9,531 nucleotides of DNA from NCBI GenBank assembly GCA_017860075.1, contig JAFNAH010000019.1, positions 1 to 9,531 of the forward strand, given 5' to 3'. This stretch comes from Acidobacteriota bacterium (lineage in GTDB: Bacteria > Acidobacteriota > UBA6911). Each line of letters opens with the position of its first letter. Positions within the stretch are counted from its first letter, which is position 1. A program made the translations under genes and the position numbers. The notes under the pieces were generated by a model that saw only the letters and a list, made by a program, of their open reading frames with translations, did no database searches and was not told the DNA's origin. This document shows positions 1-7,066 of the stretch, piece after piece.

Positions 1-1
1 C

Positions 2-250
2 CGATCCGACAGCAAGTTCGCTCGCCTGATCTTCAGTCCGACACTCTACCCGGTAGTCGGCGCCCCCCCGCCTGCGCCTCAAACCACGAGACCGACGCCG
101 ATGCTCCCGCCTCCTCCCCCGGAAGGCCAGAAGCCGCCGGACACGAGCGAGGTCGCGCCCTCGTCGACCGTACCCGCGGAGCTGCCTGCCACCCTCCCCG
201 CTCAAGTCCAAGCCGCGAGCGCGGAACCCGCGGAACGATCGGGATGTTGA
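2..250 (+). CDS. C-terminal part of an unidentified proline-rich protein (5' truncated by window)
   Basis: I do not recognise this protein. The second plus-strand frame is open from the window edge to a TGA at 248-250, giving about 82 residues. They begin with a short ordinary stretch (SKFARLIFSPTLYPVVG) and then become very rich in Pro, Ala, Thr and Glu, including a PPPPP run near residue 39. A low-complexity tail like this is typical of a disordered linker or C-terminus. Third codon positions are about three-quarters G or C, as expected for a coding frame in GC-rich DNA. No domain or catalytic motif is visible and the start lies outside the window. The frame is uncertain: frame 2 stays open after the TGA to about 353, and frame 3 downstream of 250 also reads as Pro/Ser-rich sequence, so a frameshift, an alternative end or plain non-coding DNA are all possible. 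Confidence 0.35.
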   Translation, partial: RSDSKFARLIFSPTLYPVVGAPPPAPQTTRPTPMLPPPPPEGQKPPDTSEVAPSSTVPAELPATLPAQVQAASAEPAERSGC

Positions 251-473
251 AGTGCCGCCGCCGAGTACCTTCACCCTCCGGGTTTCCCGGCCGCTGCGGG
301 CCGGACCGGCAGCCACAGAATCGGGAGCGGCGCGGCGTCACGATGGGGGCTCTGAATCCTCTCCGGTACCCCCGGACCGAGGTTCCGGCTCGGGCAACCA
401 TCCCGCGACTCAGGGCGGTGGCGCGCTGAGTTCTGAGTTCCCTCCCCGCACAGCCTCCCCGGCCCCGATCTAT

Positions 474-502
474 TTGACAAGCACCAACCTCCTTGTTACA
501 TT
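474..502 (+). promoter_or_regulatory. Sigma70-type promoter with extended -10, for tRNA-Leu and probably tig-clpP-clpX-lon
   Basis: A perfect -35 hexamer TTGACA (474-479) is followed after exactly 17 nt by TACATT (497-502), which matches TATAAT at 4 of 6 positions. A TG dinucleotide at 494-495 gives the extended -10 form TGnTACATT. Transcription would be expected to start near 508-510, about 105 nt before the mature tRNA. It is the best promoter match in the window and is correctly oriented for the tRNA. No comparable promoter was found between the tRNA and tig, so it may drive the whole operon. No CIRCE element and no convincing sigma32 promoter was seen, although the operon encodes heat-shock-class proteins. 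Confidence 0.75.
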
Positions 503-513
503 TGCAGTTCGAT

Positions 514-534
514 TTACGGGCGTCTGCCCCGTAA
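514..534 (+). other. Hairpin near the 5' end of the tRNA-Leu leader RNA
   Basis: TTACGGG (514-520) pairs perfectly with CCCGTAA (528-534) around a 7-nt loop. It begins within a few nucleotides of the predicted transcription start, so it would be a 5'-terminal stem-loop. Such stems can protect RNA from 5'-end-dependent decay; that role is inferred. No U-run follows, so it is not an intrinsic terminator. Confidence 0.45.
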
Positions 535-545
535 TGCCGACTCAC

Positions 546-565
546 GGTTGCAACCCGCTTGCAAG
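546..565. repeat. Two adjacent TTGCAA-centred palindromes
   Basis: GGTTGCAACC (546-555) and CTTGCAAG (558-565) are perfect palindromes sharing the core TTGCAA. The cores are 11 bp apart, about one helical turn. They lie roughly 40-55 nt downstream of the predicted transcription start. The arrangement could be a protein-binding site or chance in a short region. No known operator is recognised. Confidence 0.3.
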
Positions 566-573
566 GTGCCAGT

Positions 574-608
574 ATCTGCCGGGAATTTCGGAGAGCCGCG
601 AGGCAGGT
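574..608 (+). other. Stem-loop immediately 5' of tRNA-Leu
   Basis: ATCTGCC (574-580) can pair with GGCAGGT (602-608), giving seven pairs with one G-U. The 21-nt interior contains a small CGG/CCG stem with an AGAG loop (589-598). The structure ends 5 nt before the mature tRNA 5' end and would sit beside the RNase P cleavage site. It may help the leader fold away from the tRNA; this role is inferred. Confidence 0.35.
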
Positions 609-613
609 CTGTT

Positions 614-698
614 GCGAAAGTGGCGGAATTGGCAGACGCGCTGGACTTAGGATCCAGTCCCGCAAGGGGTGGGGGTTCAACTCCCCCCTTTCGCACCA
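614..698 (+). tRNA. tRNA-Leu, anticodon UAG, CCA encoded
   Basis: A full class II (long variable arm) tRNA folds here. The acceptor stem GCGAAAG (614-620) pairs with CTTTCGC (688-694), followed by discriminator A695 and an encoded CCA (696-698). The D-arm region contains the bacterial tRNA-Leu pattern GGCGGAATTGG. The anticodon stem CTGGA (641-645) pairs with TCCAG (653-657) around the loop CTTAGGA, giving anticodon TAG at 648-650, which reads CUA and other CUN leucine codons. The variable arm is CCC-GCAA-GGG. The T arm is GGGGG (671-675), loop TTCAACT, CCCCC (683-687). The encoded CCA means no terminal transferase step is needed. No terminator separates it from tig 103 nt downstream, so it is likely released from a longer transcript by RNase P and 3' processing. 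Confidence 0.97.
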
Positions 699-791
699 AG
701 CACACCCACCAGGCTCAGTAGATTGTCACTAGCGGAAAAACGAAAAGCTCATTTGGCGGTCCTCGGCAGGGCTCGGGGCGGCGGGATTATC

Positions 792-813
792 AAGAGGACA
801 GGTGGAAGAATTG
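792..813 (+). promoter_or_regulatory. Translation start region of tig with two competing starts
   Basis: Two starts are plausible. A GTG at 802 follows AAGAGGA (792-798) with only 3 nt of spacing, which is short. An in-frame TTG at 811 follows AGGTGG (800-805, five of six matches to AGGAGG) with 5 nt of spacing, which is better placed. The TTG start would give MTHEIKEISS. No ATG is available in this region. Trigger factor N-termini in other bacteria are compatible with either choice. Confidence 0.5.
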
Positions 814-2082
814 ACACACGAAATCAAGGAAATCAGCAGCTGCAAGAGGAACCTGATCGTCGAGGTGCCTGCGGAGCAACTCGAAGAGGAAATCGGCAAG
901 CAGGCGAAAGCATATGCCCAGCGCGTCCAGGTGCCGGGCTTCCGGCCCGGCAAGGTGCCGCTGACCGTGATCAGGCAACGCTTTCGGACCGAACTGCGCA
1001 GTGAAGCGACCCAGGAAATGGTCAGGCGCGCCTGGAAGGAGGCCCTGGAGGAGCACCACCTGCACCCGATCAACGAGCCATCGCTCGAGAACCTGTCAGA
1101 TGAACCGGGTAGTCCGTTGAAATTCACCCTGGGATTCGAGATTCTCCCGACATTTGAGGCCAAGGACTTCAAGGGGATCACAGTCACGGTCCCCCGCACG
1201 GAAATCACCGACAAGGAGGTCGACGAGGCCGTCGAGTCGCTCCGGGACCACAACGCACAATACGTCCCGGTAGAGGAAGGGGAGGGACGTGACGGCCACC
1301 TGGTTACGCTCTCCGTCGAGGGCGTATTCGAGGAAGGGGGAAAACCCCTGCAGGAGGAAGGTGTTACCTGCGTCATCGGAGCCCCGGAGACAAACGAAAC
1401 CTTCTCGGAGAACCTCCGAGGCGCCCGCCTTGGCGAAACCCGATCATTTACTGTAGCTTATCCTGACGATTACCACCGGAAGCGATACGCGGGGAAGAAG
1501 GTCGCCTACACCGTCAATCTCAAGGAAATCAAGGAGAAGCACCTGCCTGAGCTGGAGGAACTGGCCAAGGAGCTTGGCGCCGCTAGCTTCGAGGACCTGC
1601 GCTCCCGGATTCGCGATGAACTGGTAACGAAGGCCGCACGTGCTGCCGAAAAGAAGGCGAGAGATGCGGTGATGGACGAAGTGCTCCTCCGCAACTCGAT
1701 CGAGGTTCCCGACAGCCTGGTTGATGCCGAGCTGGAAGATTACGTGCACAGGATTGCCGGAAACCTCGCGCAGCAAGGAATTGATCCAAACAAGACCTCC
1801 ATCGACTGGCGGAAGCTGTTCGAGGAGGAAAGGCCGAACGCAGAGAAGGCGGTCCGCCGGACGTTGATTCTGGATGCGATCGCGCGCCAGGAGGGTATCG
1901 AGGTCGCTGAAAAGGACCTCGAAGATGCCTTCGAGAAGCTCGCCGAGGGCACCCAGCGCACGGCGGTCGCGATCCGGGCTCAGTTCGAGAAGGATCAGAA
2001 AATTCAAAGCTTTAGGGACCATCTGCGGCGGAACAAGGCGCTTGATTTCATCCGCCTCAATGCTAATATTAGCGAGGGGTAA
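802..2082 (+). CDS. tig: Trigger factor, ribosome-associated chaperone and peptidyl-prolyl isomerase
   Basis: Trigger factor docks at the ribosomal exit tunnel and shields nascent chains in the cytoplasm. The 426-residue length is usual for the family. Residues 1-120 form the ribosome-binding domain, with the signature loop GFRPGKVP at 46-53. Residues about 155-245 fit the FKBP-like isomerase domain (GRDGHLVTLSVEG, then YPDDYHRKRYAGKKV). The rest is the helical chaperone domain, ending in NKALDFIRLNANISEG. The linker reads KHLPELEELAKELG and lacks the DDEFA-type motif common in other trigger factors, which is a minor variation. The start is GTG at 802 or TTG at 811. The gene begins 103 nt after tRNA-Leu and its stop is 6 nt before clpP, so it is clearly the first protein gene of the proteolysis operon. 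In E. coli, tig also precedes clpP-clpX-lon. Confidence 0.96.
   Translation: MEELTHEIKEISSCKRNLIVEVPAEQLEEEIGKQAKAYAQRVQVPGFRPGKVPLTVIRQRFRTELRSEATQEMVRRAWKEALEEHHLHPINEPSLENLSDEPGSPLKFTLGFEILPTFEAKDFKGITVTVPRTEITDKEVDEAVESLRDHNAQYVPVEEGEGRDGHLVTLSVEGVFEEGGKPLQEEGVTCVIGAPETNETFSENLRGARLGETRSFTVAYPDDYHRKRYAGKKVAYTVNLKEIKEKHLPELEELAKELGAASFEDLRSRIRDELVTKAARAAEKKARDAVMDEVLLRNSIEVPDSLVDAELEDYVHRIAGNLAQQGIDPNKTSIDWRKLFEEERPNAEKAVRRTLILDAIARQEGIEVAEKDLEDAFEKLAEGTQRTAVAIRAQFEKDQKIQSFRDHLRRNKALDFIRLNANISEG
2062..2073. repeat. Perfect 12-bp AT-rich palindrome at the tig-clpP junction
   Basis: GCTAATATTAGC is a perfect palindrome within the last codons of tig, directly before the clpP Shine-Dalgarno (2074-2079). 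It is notably AT-rich for this locus. As RNA it would form only a 4-bp stem with an ATAT loop, so DNA binding is the more plausible role if it has one. It may be chance. Confidence 0.35.
2074..2079 (+). promoter_or_regulatory. Ribosome binding site that supports the TTG start of clpP
   Basis: GAGGGG ends 9 nt before TTG 2089. It overlaps the last codons of tig and touches its TAA stop, so clpP translation is probably coupled to tig. The internal ATG at 2104 would remove the conserved N-terminal ALIP residues, which argues for the TTG. Confidence 0.7.
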
Positions 2083-2088
2083 CGAGCC

Positions 2089-2676
2089 TTGGCATTGATA
2101 CCAATGGTGGTCGAGCAGACCAACCGCGGCGAGCGTGCTTACGACATATATTCCCGTCTGCTCAAGGACAACATCATCTTCCTGGGCACGCCGATCGACG
2201 ATAGCGTCGCCAACCTGGTGACAGCGCAGATGTTGTTCCTTGAGGCCGAGAACCCGGAACGTGACATCTCCCTCTACATAAACTCTCCTGGTGGTTCGAT
2301 TTCCGCCGGAATGGCCATATACGACACGATGCGGTTCATCCGGCCCGATGTGACGACGATCTGCGTCGGACAGGCAGCCAGCATGGGCGCTTTACTGCTG
2401 GCGGCAGGGACCAGGGGAAAGAGGTACGCGCTTCCCAACTCCAGGATTCTGATCCATCAACCGTCGATGACCGGGCTGGCCGGACAGGCGACGGACATCG
2501 ATATCCACGCGCGGGAGATTCTTCGCCTGCGCGGGTGCATGAACAGGATCCTTGCGGAGCACACGGCGCAGCCACTGGAGAGAATTGAGAAGGATGTCGA
2601 ACGGGATTATATAATGACGGCGGAACAGGCCAGGGATTACGGCATCGTGGATGCGGTAATCTCGAAGAAGGAATAG
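2089..2676 (+). CDS. clpP: ATP-dependent Clp protease proteolytic subunit ClpP
   Basis: ClpP is the serine peptidase that forms a double heptameric ring and degrades polypeptides delivered by ClpX or ClpA. The 195-residue product starts [20 protein letters not shown], which matches the mature N-terminus of the family, so no propeptide is present. The catalytic triad is visible: Ser98 in GQAASMGA, His123 in LIHQP and Asp173 in VERDYIMTA. The oxyanion region INSPGGS is at 64-70, and the handle-helix segment [14 protein letters not shown] is intact. Compared with E. coli there is one extra residue in the [11 protein letters not shown] loop. The start codon is TTG, supported by GAGGGG 9 nt upstream and by the conserved N-terminus. 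The gene lies 6 nt after tig and 31 nt before clpX, its unfoldase partner. Confidence 0.98.
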   Translation: MALIPMVVEQTNRGERAYDIYSRLLKDNIIFLGTPIDDSVANLVTAQMLFLEAENPERDISLYINSPGGSISAGMAIYDTMRFIRPDVTTICVGQAASMGALLLAAGTRGKRYALPNSRILIHQPSMTGLAGQATDIDIHAREILRLRGCMNRILAEHTAQPLERIEKDVERDYIMTAEQARDYGIVDAVISKKE

Positions 2677-2695
2677 GGCCTGAACACCCTTCCTT

Positions 2696-2702
2696 GGAGG
2701 AG
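2696..2702 (+). promoter_or_regulatory. Strong ribosome binding site for the TTG start of clpX
   Basis: GGAGGAG sits 5 nt before TTG 2708. It is one of the strongest Shine-Dalgarno sequences in the window and decides the start. The zinc-finger cysteines begin at residue 13 from this start, as expected for ClpX. Confidence 0.8.
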
Positions 2703-2707
2703 TTCCC

Positions 2708-3949
2708 TTGAGAAGAGACGATGAGCGCGATGACATACTTCGCTGCTCCTTCTGCTCCAAGAGCCAGAACGACGTAAAGAAGCTCATAGCGGGGCCGACC
2801 GTCTACATCTGCGACGAATGCGTCGACGTCTGCAATGAGATCATCGCGGACGATGTGGTTGCCTCCCCCGTCAATGAGAAGCTTCCTAAACCTCAGGAAA
2901 TCAAAGAATTCCTTGATCTGTACGTGATCGGGCAGGAGCTCACAAAGAAGAAGCTCGCCGTCGCAGTGTACAACCACTATAAACGGCTGGAAATCAGCAA
3001 GAAGCGGACCGACCTGGAACTTCAGAAGAGCAACGTGCTTCTGATCGGCCCCACCGGCACAGGCAAGACCCTGCTTGCCCAGACGCTGGCCAAGATGCTG
3101 TCGGTCCCCTTTGCCATCGTCGATGCCACGACGCTCACCGAGGCAGGATATGTGGGCGAGGACGTGGAAAACATCATCCTCAAGCTTCTGCAGAATGCCG
3201 GCGGCGACAAGGAAAAATGCCAGCAGGGCATCGTATACATCGACGAGATAGACAAGATCGCGCGCAAGGACGAGAACCCGTCCATCACCCGGGACGTCTC
3301 GGGGGAGGGAGTGCAACAGGCGCTCCTGAAGATCCTGGAGGGCACCGTGGCCAACGTGCCGCCCCAGGGCGGGCGCAAGCATCCGCACCAGGAATTCATT
3401 CAAATCGACACGACAAACATCCTCTTTATTTGCGGCGGCGCGTTTGTCGGCCTCGAAAAGGTTATCGAGCGCAGGATCGGCAAGAAGAGCCTGGGATTCC
3501 TCTCGGGCGGCGGCAAGGTCTCGAAGGGCAAACAGGCCGTGCCTTCGAACATTCTCGAGGCGACGGAACCGAGGGATCTCATCAAGTACGGCCTCATCCC
3601 GGAATTCGTCGGACGGCTTCCGGTCGTAGGGTCGCTGTCCGAATTGGATCACGCGGCGCTGGTGGACATCCTGACCAAGCCGAAGAACGCGCAGGTGCGT
3701 CAGTACCAGAAACTCTTCGAGTTTGAAAACGTCAAGTTGAAGTTCACCGACGACGCGGTGTCGGCGGTAGCCGACCTCGCGACGCAGCGCAAGATGGGAG
3801 CCCGGGGACTTAAGATCATTCTCGAGGACCTCATGTTGGACGTCATGTACCAACTGCCCTCCCAGAAGAAGGTTAAAGAGTTTATCATCACCCGGGAGAT
3901 GGTCGAGAACAAAGAGGTCGTGTTCGCCCTCCTCGAGAAAGCAGGATGA
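2708..3949 (+). CDS. clpX: ATP-dependent Clp protease ATP-binding subunit ClpX
   Basis: ClpX is a hexameric AAA+ unfoldase that recognises tagged substrates and threads them into ClpP. At 413 residues it has the usual length. The N-terminal zinc-binding domain has Cys13, Cys16, Cys35 and Cys38 (CSFC and CDEC). The AAA+ core shows Walker A GPTGTGKT (114-121), pore loop GYVGED (147-152), Walker B IVYIDE (175-180), the RKH loop (223-225), the PEFVGRLP arginine-finger segment (298-305) and sensor 2 GAR (364-366). The ClpP-docking tripeptide is LGF (262-264) where E. coli has IGF, a conservative change. Translation starts at TTG 2708 behind a strong GGAGGAG. The gene follows clpP by 31 nt and precedes lon by 13 nt. 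Confidence 0.98.
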   Translation: MRRDDERDDILRCSFCSKSQNDVKKLIAGPTVYICDECVDVCNEIIADDVVASPVNEKLPKPQEIKEFLDLYVIGQELTKKKLAVAVYNHYKRLEISKKRTDLELQKSNVLLIGPTGTGKTLLAQTLAKMLSVPFAIVDATTLTEAGYVGEDVENIILKLLQNAGGDKEKCQQGIVYIDEIDKIARKDENPSITRDVSGEGVQQALLKILEGTVANVPPQGGRKHPHQEFIQIDTTNILFICGGAFVGLEKVIERRIGKKSLGFLSGGGKVSKGKQAVPSNILEATEPRDLIKYGLIPEFVGRLPVVGSLSELDHAALVDILTKPKNAQVRQYQKLFEFENVKLKFTDDAVSAVADLATQRKMGARGLKIILEDLMLDVMYQLPSQKKVKEFIITREMVENKEVVFALLEKAG

Positions 3950-3962
3950 TACGTCAAGAAAG

Positions 3963-6359
3963 ATGAAAGAAGATCTCCCCAAGAAAACTGAACGTCTGCC
4001 AATGATCCCCATCCGGGACGTCGTGGTGTTTCCCCACATGATGATCCCGTTCGTGATCGGAAGGCCATCTTCTGTCCGTGCGCTGGAGTTTGCGCTGGAA
4101 GGCTCCAAGAGGGTTTTCCTGGCCACCCAGATAGACGCTTCCCTGGATGAGCCGAAGGCCAAGGACATCTACAACGTCGGCACCATCGGGAACGTCGTTC
4201 AGAGCGTCAAGCAATCCGACGGCAACATCAAGGTCCTCGTGGAGGGAATCCAGCGCGCAAAGGCGCTGCGGTACGCGAGCGAGCCCGGTTTCTTCGTCGC
4301 GGACGTGGAAATCCTGGAAGAAACCTCGGCAAGCAGTGCGCGAACCAACCTCCTGACGAAACGTCTCCAGTCGGTCTTCGAACAGTTCTCCAAGCTCAGC
4401 CATCACGTGAACTACGACGCGATCGTAACCGCGATGAAGACGCTGGAGCCTTCGAAGCTGGCCGACAACATCTGCGCCAACCTCCCCATCAGCATCGAGG
4501 AGAAGCAGCAGTTGCTCGAATTCGCGGACCTGGCAGAGCGCATCGAGAGGATCAACGAGATCATCGAGGTAGAGATCGAAAAGGTCAAAGTGGACCGGAC
4601 CATCCAGGGGCGGGTCAAACGCCAGATGGAGCGGGCCCAGAAGGAGTACTACCTCAACGAGAAGATGAAGGCGATCCAGAAGGAGCTGGGGCGCAAGGAC
4701 GAGAAGAGCGAGCTCGACGAGCTGAAGCGGCAGGTTGAGGCGTGCCACATGCCCAAGGACGCCCACGACAAGGCCGTGAAGGAGATCCAGCGGCTCGAAA
4801 TGATGCCGCCGATGTCGGCCGAGTCCACCGTGTCACGCACCTACCTCGATTGGCTCATAGCGATGCCCTGGGACAAGAGATCCAGGGAGATCCGGGACAT
4901 CCGCTGGTCGGCCAAGGTACTCGAGGAGGACCACTACGGCCTGGAGAAGATCAAGGATCGAATCCTTGAATTCCTGGCGGTACGGAGCCTCGTCAAGAAA
5001 CCCCAGGGAACCATCCTCTGCTTCGTAGGGCCTCCCGGAGTCGGGAAGACATCGCTCGGGAAATCAATCGCCCGGGCAACCGGCCGGAAGTTCGTGCGCC
5101 TCTCCCTCGGGGGTGTGCGCGACGAGGCCGAAATCCGCGGCCACAGGCGCACCTACATAGGCGCACTGCCCGGCCAGATCATTCAGATGATGAAGAAGGC
5201 GGGGACACGCAACCCGGTCTTCATGCTCGACGAAGTCGACAAAATGAGCATGGACTTCCGTGGCGATCCCTCGGCAGCCCTGCTGGAAGTACTCGATCCC
5301 GAGCAGAATCACATGTTCGTGGATCACTACCTCGACACCGAGTTCGACCTCTCGACGGTGATGTTCATCGCGACCGCGAACGTCCTGCACACCATTCCGC
5401 GCGCCCTCCAGGATCGCATGGAAGTGCTGCAGCTCTCCGGCTACACCGAGTTGGAGAAGCTGGAGATCGCCAAGCGATTCCTGGTCAGGAAGCAGATGAA
5501 GGCCACAGGCCTGCGCAAGGATCAGATCAAGTTCACGGACGAAGCACTTCTGGAGATTGCCCGCAGGTACACGCGCGAGTCGGGCGTGCGCAACCTGGAA
5601 CGCGAGATCGCGAACGTTTGCCGGAAGACCGCCAAGAAGATAGTATCCAGGGAAGCGCCTTCCAGCGAGATCACGCCCGAGGAAGTCGAGAGGCTCCTGG
5701 GCAGGCCGAAGTTCCGCCAGCAGGGTATCAGCGAGGCCAATCAGGTGGGGCTTGCAACCGGCCTGGCATGGACCGAAGTGGGCGGTGAGGTTCTGCTCAC
5801 AGAAGTAACCTTGATGGAGGGGCGCGGCCAGCTGACGATGACCGGCAAACTCGGCGAGGTCATGCAGGAATCGGCGCGCGCCGCGATGTCTTATGTCAGG
5901 AGCCGCGCGGCCGCGTACGGCATCGGCCGCGACTTCTACCGCAAGATGGATTTGCACATACACATCCCCGAAGGCGCCATCCCGAAGGACGGCCCTTCCG
6001 CGGGAATCACGATGGCGGCGACGATCGTGTCGGCGCTGACCAAGATCCCCGTGCGCCGGGATGTGGCTATGACCGGTGAAATCACGCTGCGGGGCAAGGT
6101 GCTGCCCATCGGGGGGGTCAAGGAGAAGCTCCTGGCCGCCCACCGGGCAGGAATCAGGAACGTAATCCTACCGAAGGACAATGAAAAGGATCTCCAGGAC
6201 ATCCCGCCGGATATCCTCGAAGCGATGAGTGTCAGCCTCGTGGATACCATGGATGAGGTCCTGCAGGTCGCCCTCGAGAGACTTCCGATGCCGCAAGGGG
6301 AAGTAGCCGAAATCTCCGACCTCAAGAGTAACCGGCCGGGCGAAAACATAGCTCACTGA
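3963..6359 (+). CDS. lon: ATP-dependent protease La (LonA)
   Basis: Lon is a cytoplasmic hexameric AAA+ protease that degrades misfolded and short-lived regulatory proteins using a Ser-Lys dyad. The 798 residues show the complete LonA plan. The N-terminal substrate-binding domain starts at [15 protein letters not shown] (12-26). A coiled-coil region about 190-270 contains [16 protein letters not shown]. The AAA+ module has Walker A GPPGVGKT (356-363) and Walker B FMLDE (420-424). The C-terminal protease domain has catalytic Ser679 in PKDGPSAG and Lys722 in [10 protein letters not shown], the same residue numbers as E. coli Lon. The start ATG at 3963 has only a weak AAGAAAG immediately upstream. 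With a 13-nt gap from the clpX stop, translation may depend on coupling to clpX. The C-terminus continues past the protease domain in a short polar tail ending NRPGENIAH. Confidence 0.98.
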   Translation: MKEDLPKKTERLPMIPIRDVVVFPHMMIPFVIGRPSSVRALEFALEGSKRVFLATQIDASLDEPKAKDIYNVGTIGNVVQSVKQSDGNIKVLVEGIQRAKALRYASEPGFFVADVEILEETSASSARTNLLTKRLQSVFEQFSKLSHHVNYDAIVTAMKTLEPSKLADNICANLPISIEEKQQLLEFADLAERIERINEIIEVEIEKVKVDRTIQGRVKRQMERAQKEYYLNEKMKAIQKELGRKDEKSELDELKRQVEACHMPKDAHDKAVKEIQRLEMMPPMSAESTVSRTYLDWLIAMPWDKRSREIRDIRWSAKVLEEDHYGLEKIKDRILEFLAVRSLVKKPQGTILCFVGPPGVGKTSLGKSIARATGRKFVRLSLGGVRDEAEIRGHRRTYIGALPGQIIQMMKKAGTRNPVFMLDEVDKMSMDFRGDPSAALLEVLDPEQNHMFVDHYLDTEFDLSTVMFIATANVLHTIPRALQDRMEVLQLSGYTELEKLEIAKRFLVRKQMKATGLRKDQIKFTDEALLEIARRYTRESGVRNLEREIANVCRKTAKKIVSREAPSSEITPEEVERLLGRPKFRQQGISEANQVGLATGLAWTEVGGEVLLTEVTLMEGRGQLTMTGKLGEVMQESARAAMSYVRSRAAAYGIGRDFYRKMDLHIHIPEGAIPKDGPSAGITMAATIVSALTKIPVRRDVAMTGEITLRGKVLPIGGVKEKLLAAHRAGIRNVILPKDNEKDLQDIPPDILEAMSVSLVDTMDEVLQVALERLPMPQGEVAEISDLKSNRPGENIAH

Positions 6360-6398
6360 TAGTGGAAGATCGGGTTGTGAGGTTCCCCTGGCTGCGCG

Positions 6399-6429
6399 AA
6401 CCGGCTTGCATCAGCTTCGCGAGCCGGTT
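6399..6429 (+). other. Strong intercistronic hairpin between lon and engB, no U-tract
   Basis: AACCGGCT (6399-6406) is perfectly complementary to AGCCGGTT (6422-6429). A G-U pair and two more pairs extend the stem to 11 pairs closed by a 9-nt loop (6410-6418). GGGTCC follows, not a U-run, so this is not a standard intrinsic terminator. It is more likely an RNA-processing or mRNA-stability element, or a partial barrier that lowers expression downstream. A competing 6-bp pairing, CGCGAA (6395-6400) with TTCGCG (6416-6421), excludes the main stem. Confidence 0.6.
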
Positions 6430-6452
6430 GGGTCCGGATATGGCTCTATTGC

Positions 6453-7052
6453 ATGCACGCTGAATTCTTGGTGAGCGCTTTTTCGGAGAGCGATTTCCCG
6501 CCCGAAAGCGTGCCCGAAATCGTACTCGCGGGACGATCGAACGTTGGAAAATCCAGCCTGATAAACAGGCTGGCGGGGCAGAAGAACCTCGCCCGGACTA
6601 GTGCCACGCCGGGCAAGACTCGAAGCATTAACTTTTACCGGCTCGATCGATCCTTCTGCCTGGTCGATCTTCCGGGATATGGCTATTCGACGGCCGGAAA
6701 GGCCGCGAGCCGCCAGTGGAAGCACCTGGTTGACAGTTATTTCAGGAGCCGCGAACACGTGGCGCTGGTTATTCAGCTCGTTGATTCCCGCATCCCGCCC
6801 ACGCCGCTCGACTTTCAGCTGGCTGCCTGGATTGATGGCCTGGAATTACGGCGCCTGCTGGTCGCCACCAAGGCCGACAAACTTTCGGGGAATCAGCAGG
6901 CGGTTCAGCGGCGGCGAATCTCCGAGGCATTCCTGGACGTGCCGGTGACGCTGGCTTCGGCAATGACAGGCGAAGGATGCCGTGAGATCTGGAAACAAAT
7001 CCTCGAGGCATTGCCCGGCGAAAGAATAAAGGGAACTTCCCGAGAAAACTAA
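6453..7052 (+). CDS. engB: Ribosome biogenesis GTP-binding protein EngB (YihA/YsxC)
   Basis: EngB is a TRAFAC-class GTPase needed for assembly of the large ribosomal subunit in bacteria studied. The 199-residue product has every G motif: G1 GRSNVGKS (27-34), the G2 region TPGKTRSINF (52-61), G3 DLPGYG (72-77), G4 TKAD (139-142) and G5 SAMTG (169-173). The ARTS-TPGKT and LVDLPGYGY patterns are characteristic of this subfamily. The start ATG 6453 is the only conventional start between an in-frame stop at 6378 and the conserved AEF segment. It lacks a clear Shine-Dalgarno, so expression may be modest or depend on leader structure. It lies 93 nt after lon, separated by a strong hairpin, and 42 nt before rho. 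In Bacillus, ysxC also lies next to lonA, so the pairing with lon recurs in distant bacteria. Confidence 0.96.
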   Translation: MHAEFLVSAFSESDFPPESVPEIVLAGRSNVGKSSLINRLAGQKNLARTSATPGKTRSINFYRLDRSFCLVDLPGYGYSTAGKAASRQWKHLVDSYFRSREHVALVIQLVDSRIPPTPLDFQLAAWIDGLELRRLLVATKADKLSGNQQAVQRRRISEAFLDVPVTLASAMTGEGCREIWKQILEALPGERIKGTSREN

Positions 7053-7066
7053 AAGACAGAGACTGG

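Larger units (their letters stand above)
251..613. other. Intergenic stretch with promoter and structured leader
   Basis: No gene is convincing here. Open frames run across it on both strands, but they continue into the tRNA gene and their composition drifts, so I treat them as GC-rich artefacts. The first part (251-470) shows nothing recognisable apart from the possible extension of the upstream proline-rich frame. From 471 the composition becomes locally AT-richer and contains the promoter. The remainder (about 509-613) is the 5' leader of the tRNA-Leu transcript and can form several hairpins. Confidence 0.6.

Noticed and set aside
252..650. Plus-strand open frame of 132 codons
   Set aside because: It crosses the promoter and ends inside the tRNA-Leu gene. 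No homologous domain is recognised. Only its first part might extend the upstream proline-rich protein, noted as a finding.
33..680. Long minus-strand open frame of 215 codons
   Set aside because: It runs through the promoter and into the tRNA-Leu gene. Its translation is Arg/Gly/Pro-rich with no recognisable domain, as expected from antisense frames in GC-rich DNA.
480..800. Heat-shock control elements (CIRCE or sigma32 promoter) ahead of tig
   Set aside because: No TTAGCACTC-type inverted repeat is present. CCCCGTAA near 527-534 resembles a sigma32 -10 but has no CTTGAA-type partner at the right distance.
2042..2069. Possible internal promoter for clpP (TTGATT, 16 nt, TAATAT)
   Set aside because: Each hexamer matches at only 4 of 6 positions, and transcription would begin within the clpP Shine-Dalgarno, leaving no usable ribosome site.
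2336..4168. Minus-strand open frame of 610 codons
   Set aside because: It is entirely antisense to clpP, clpX and the start of lon, which have intact, well-recognised proteins. The long opening is a codon-bias artefact.
5064..6143. Minus-strand open frame of 359 codons
   Set aside because: It is antisense to the AAA+ and protease domains of lon, has no recognisable motif, and is explained by the GC-rich codon use of lon.
7031..7041. Inverted repeat GGGAA-C-TTCCC near the end of engB
   Set aside because: The one-base centre cannot form a hairpin loop without opening the stem, and it is short enough to occur by chance in coding sequence.
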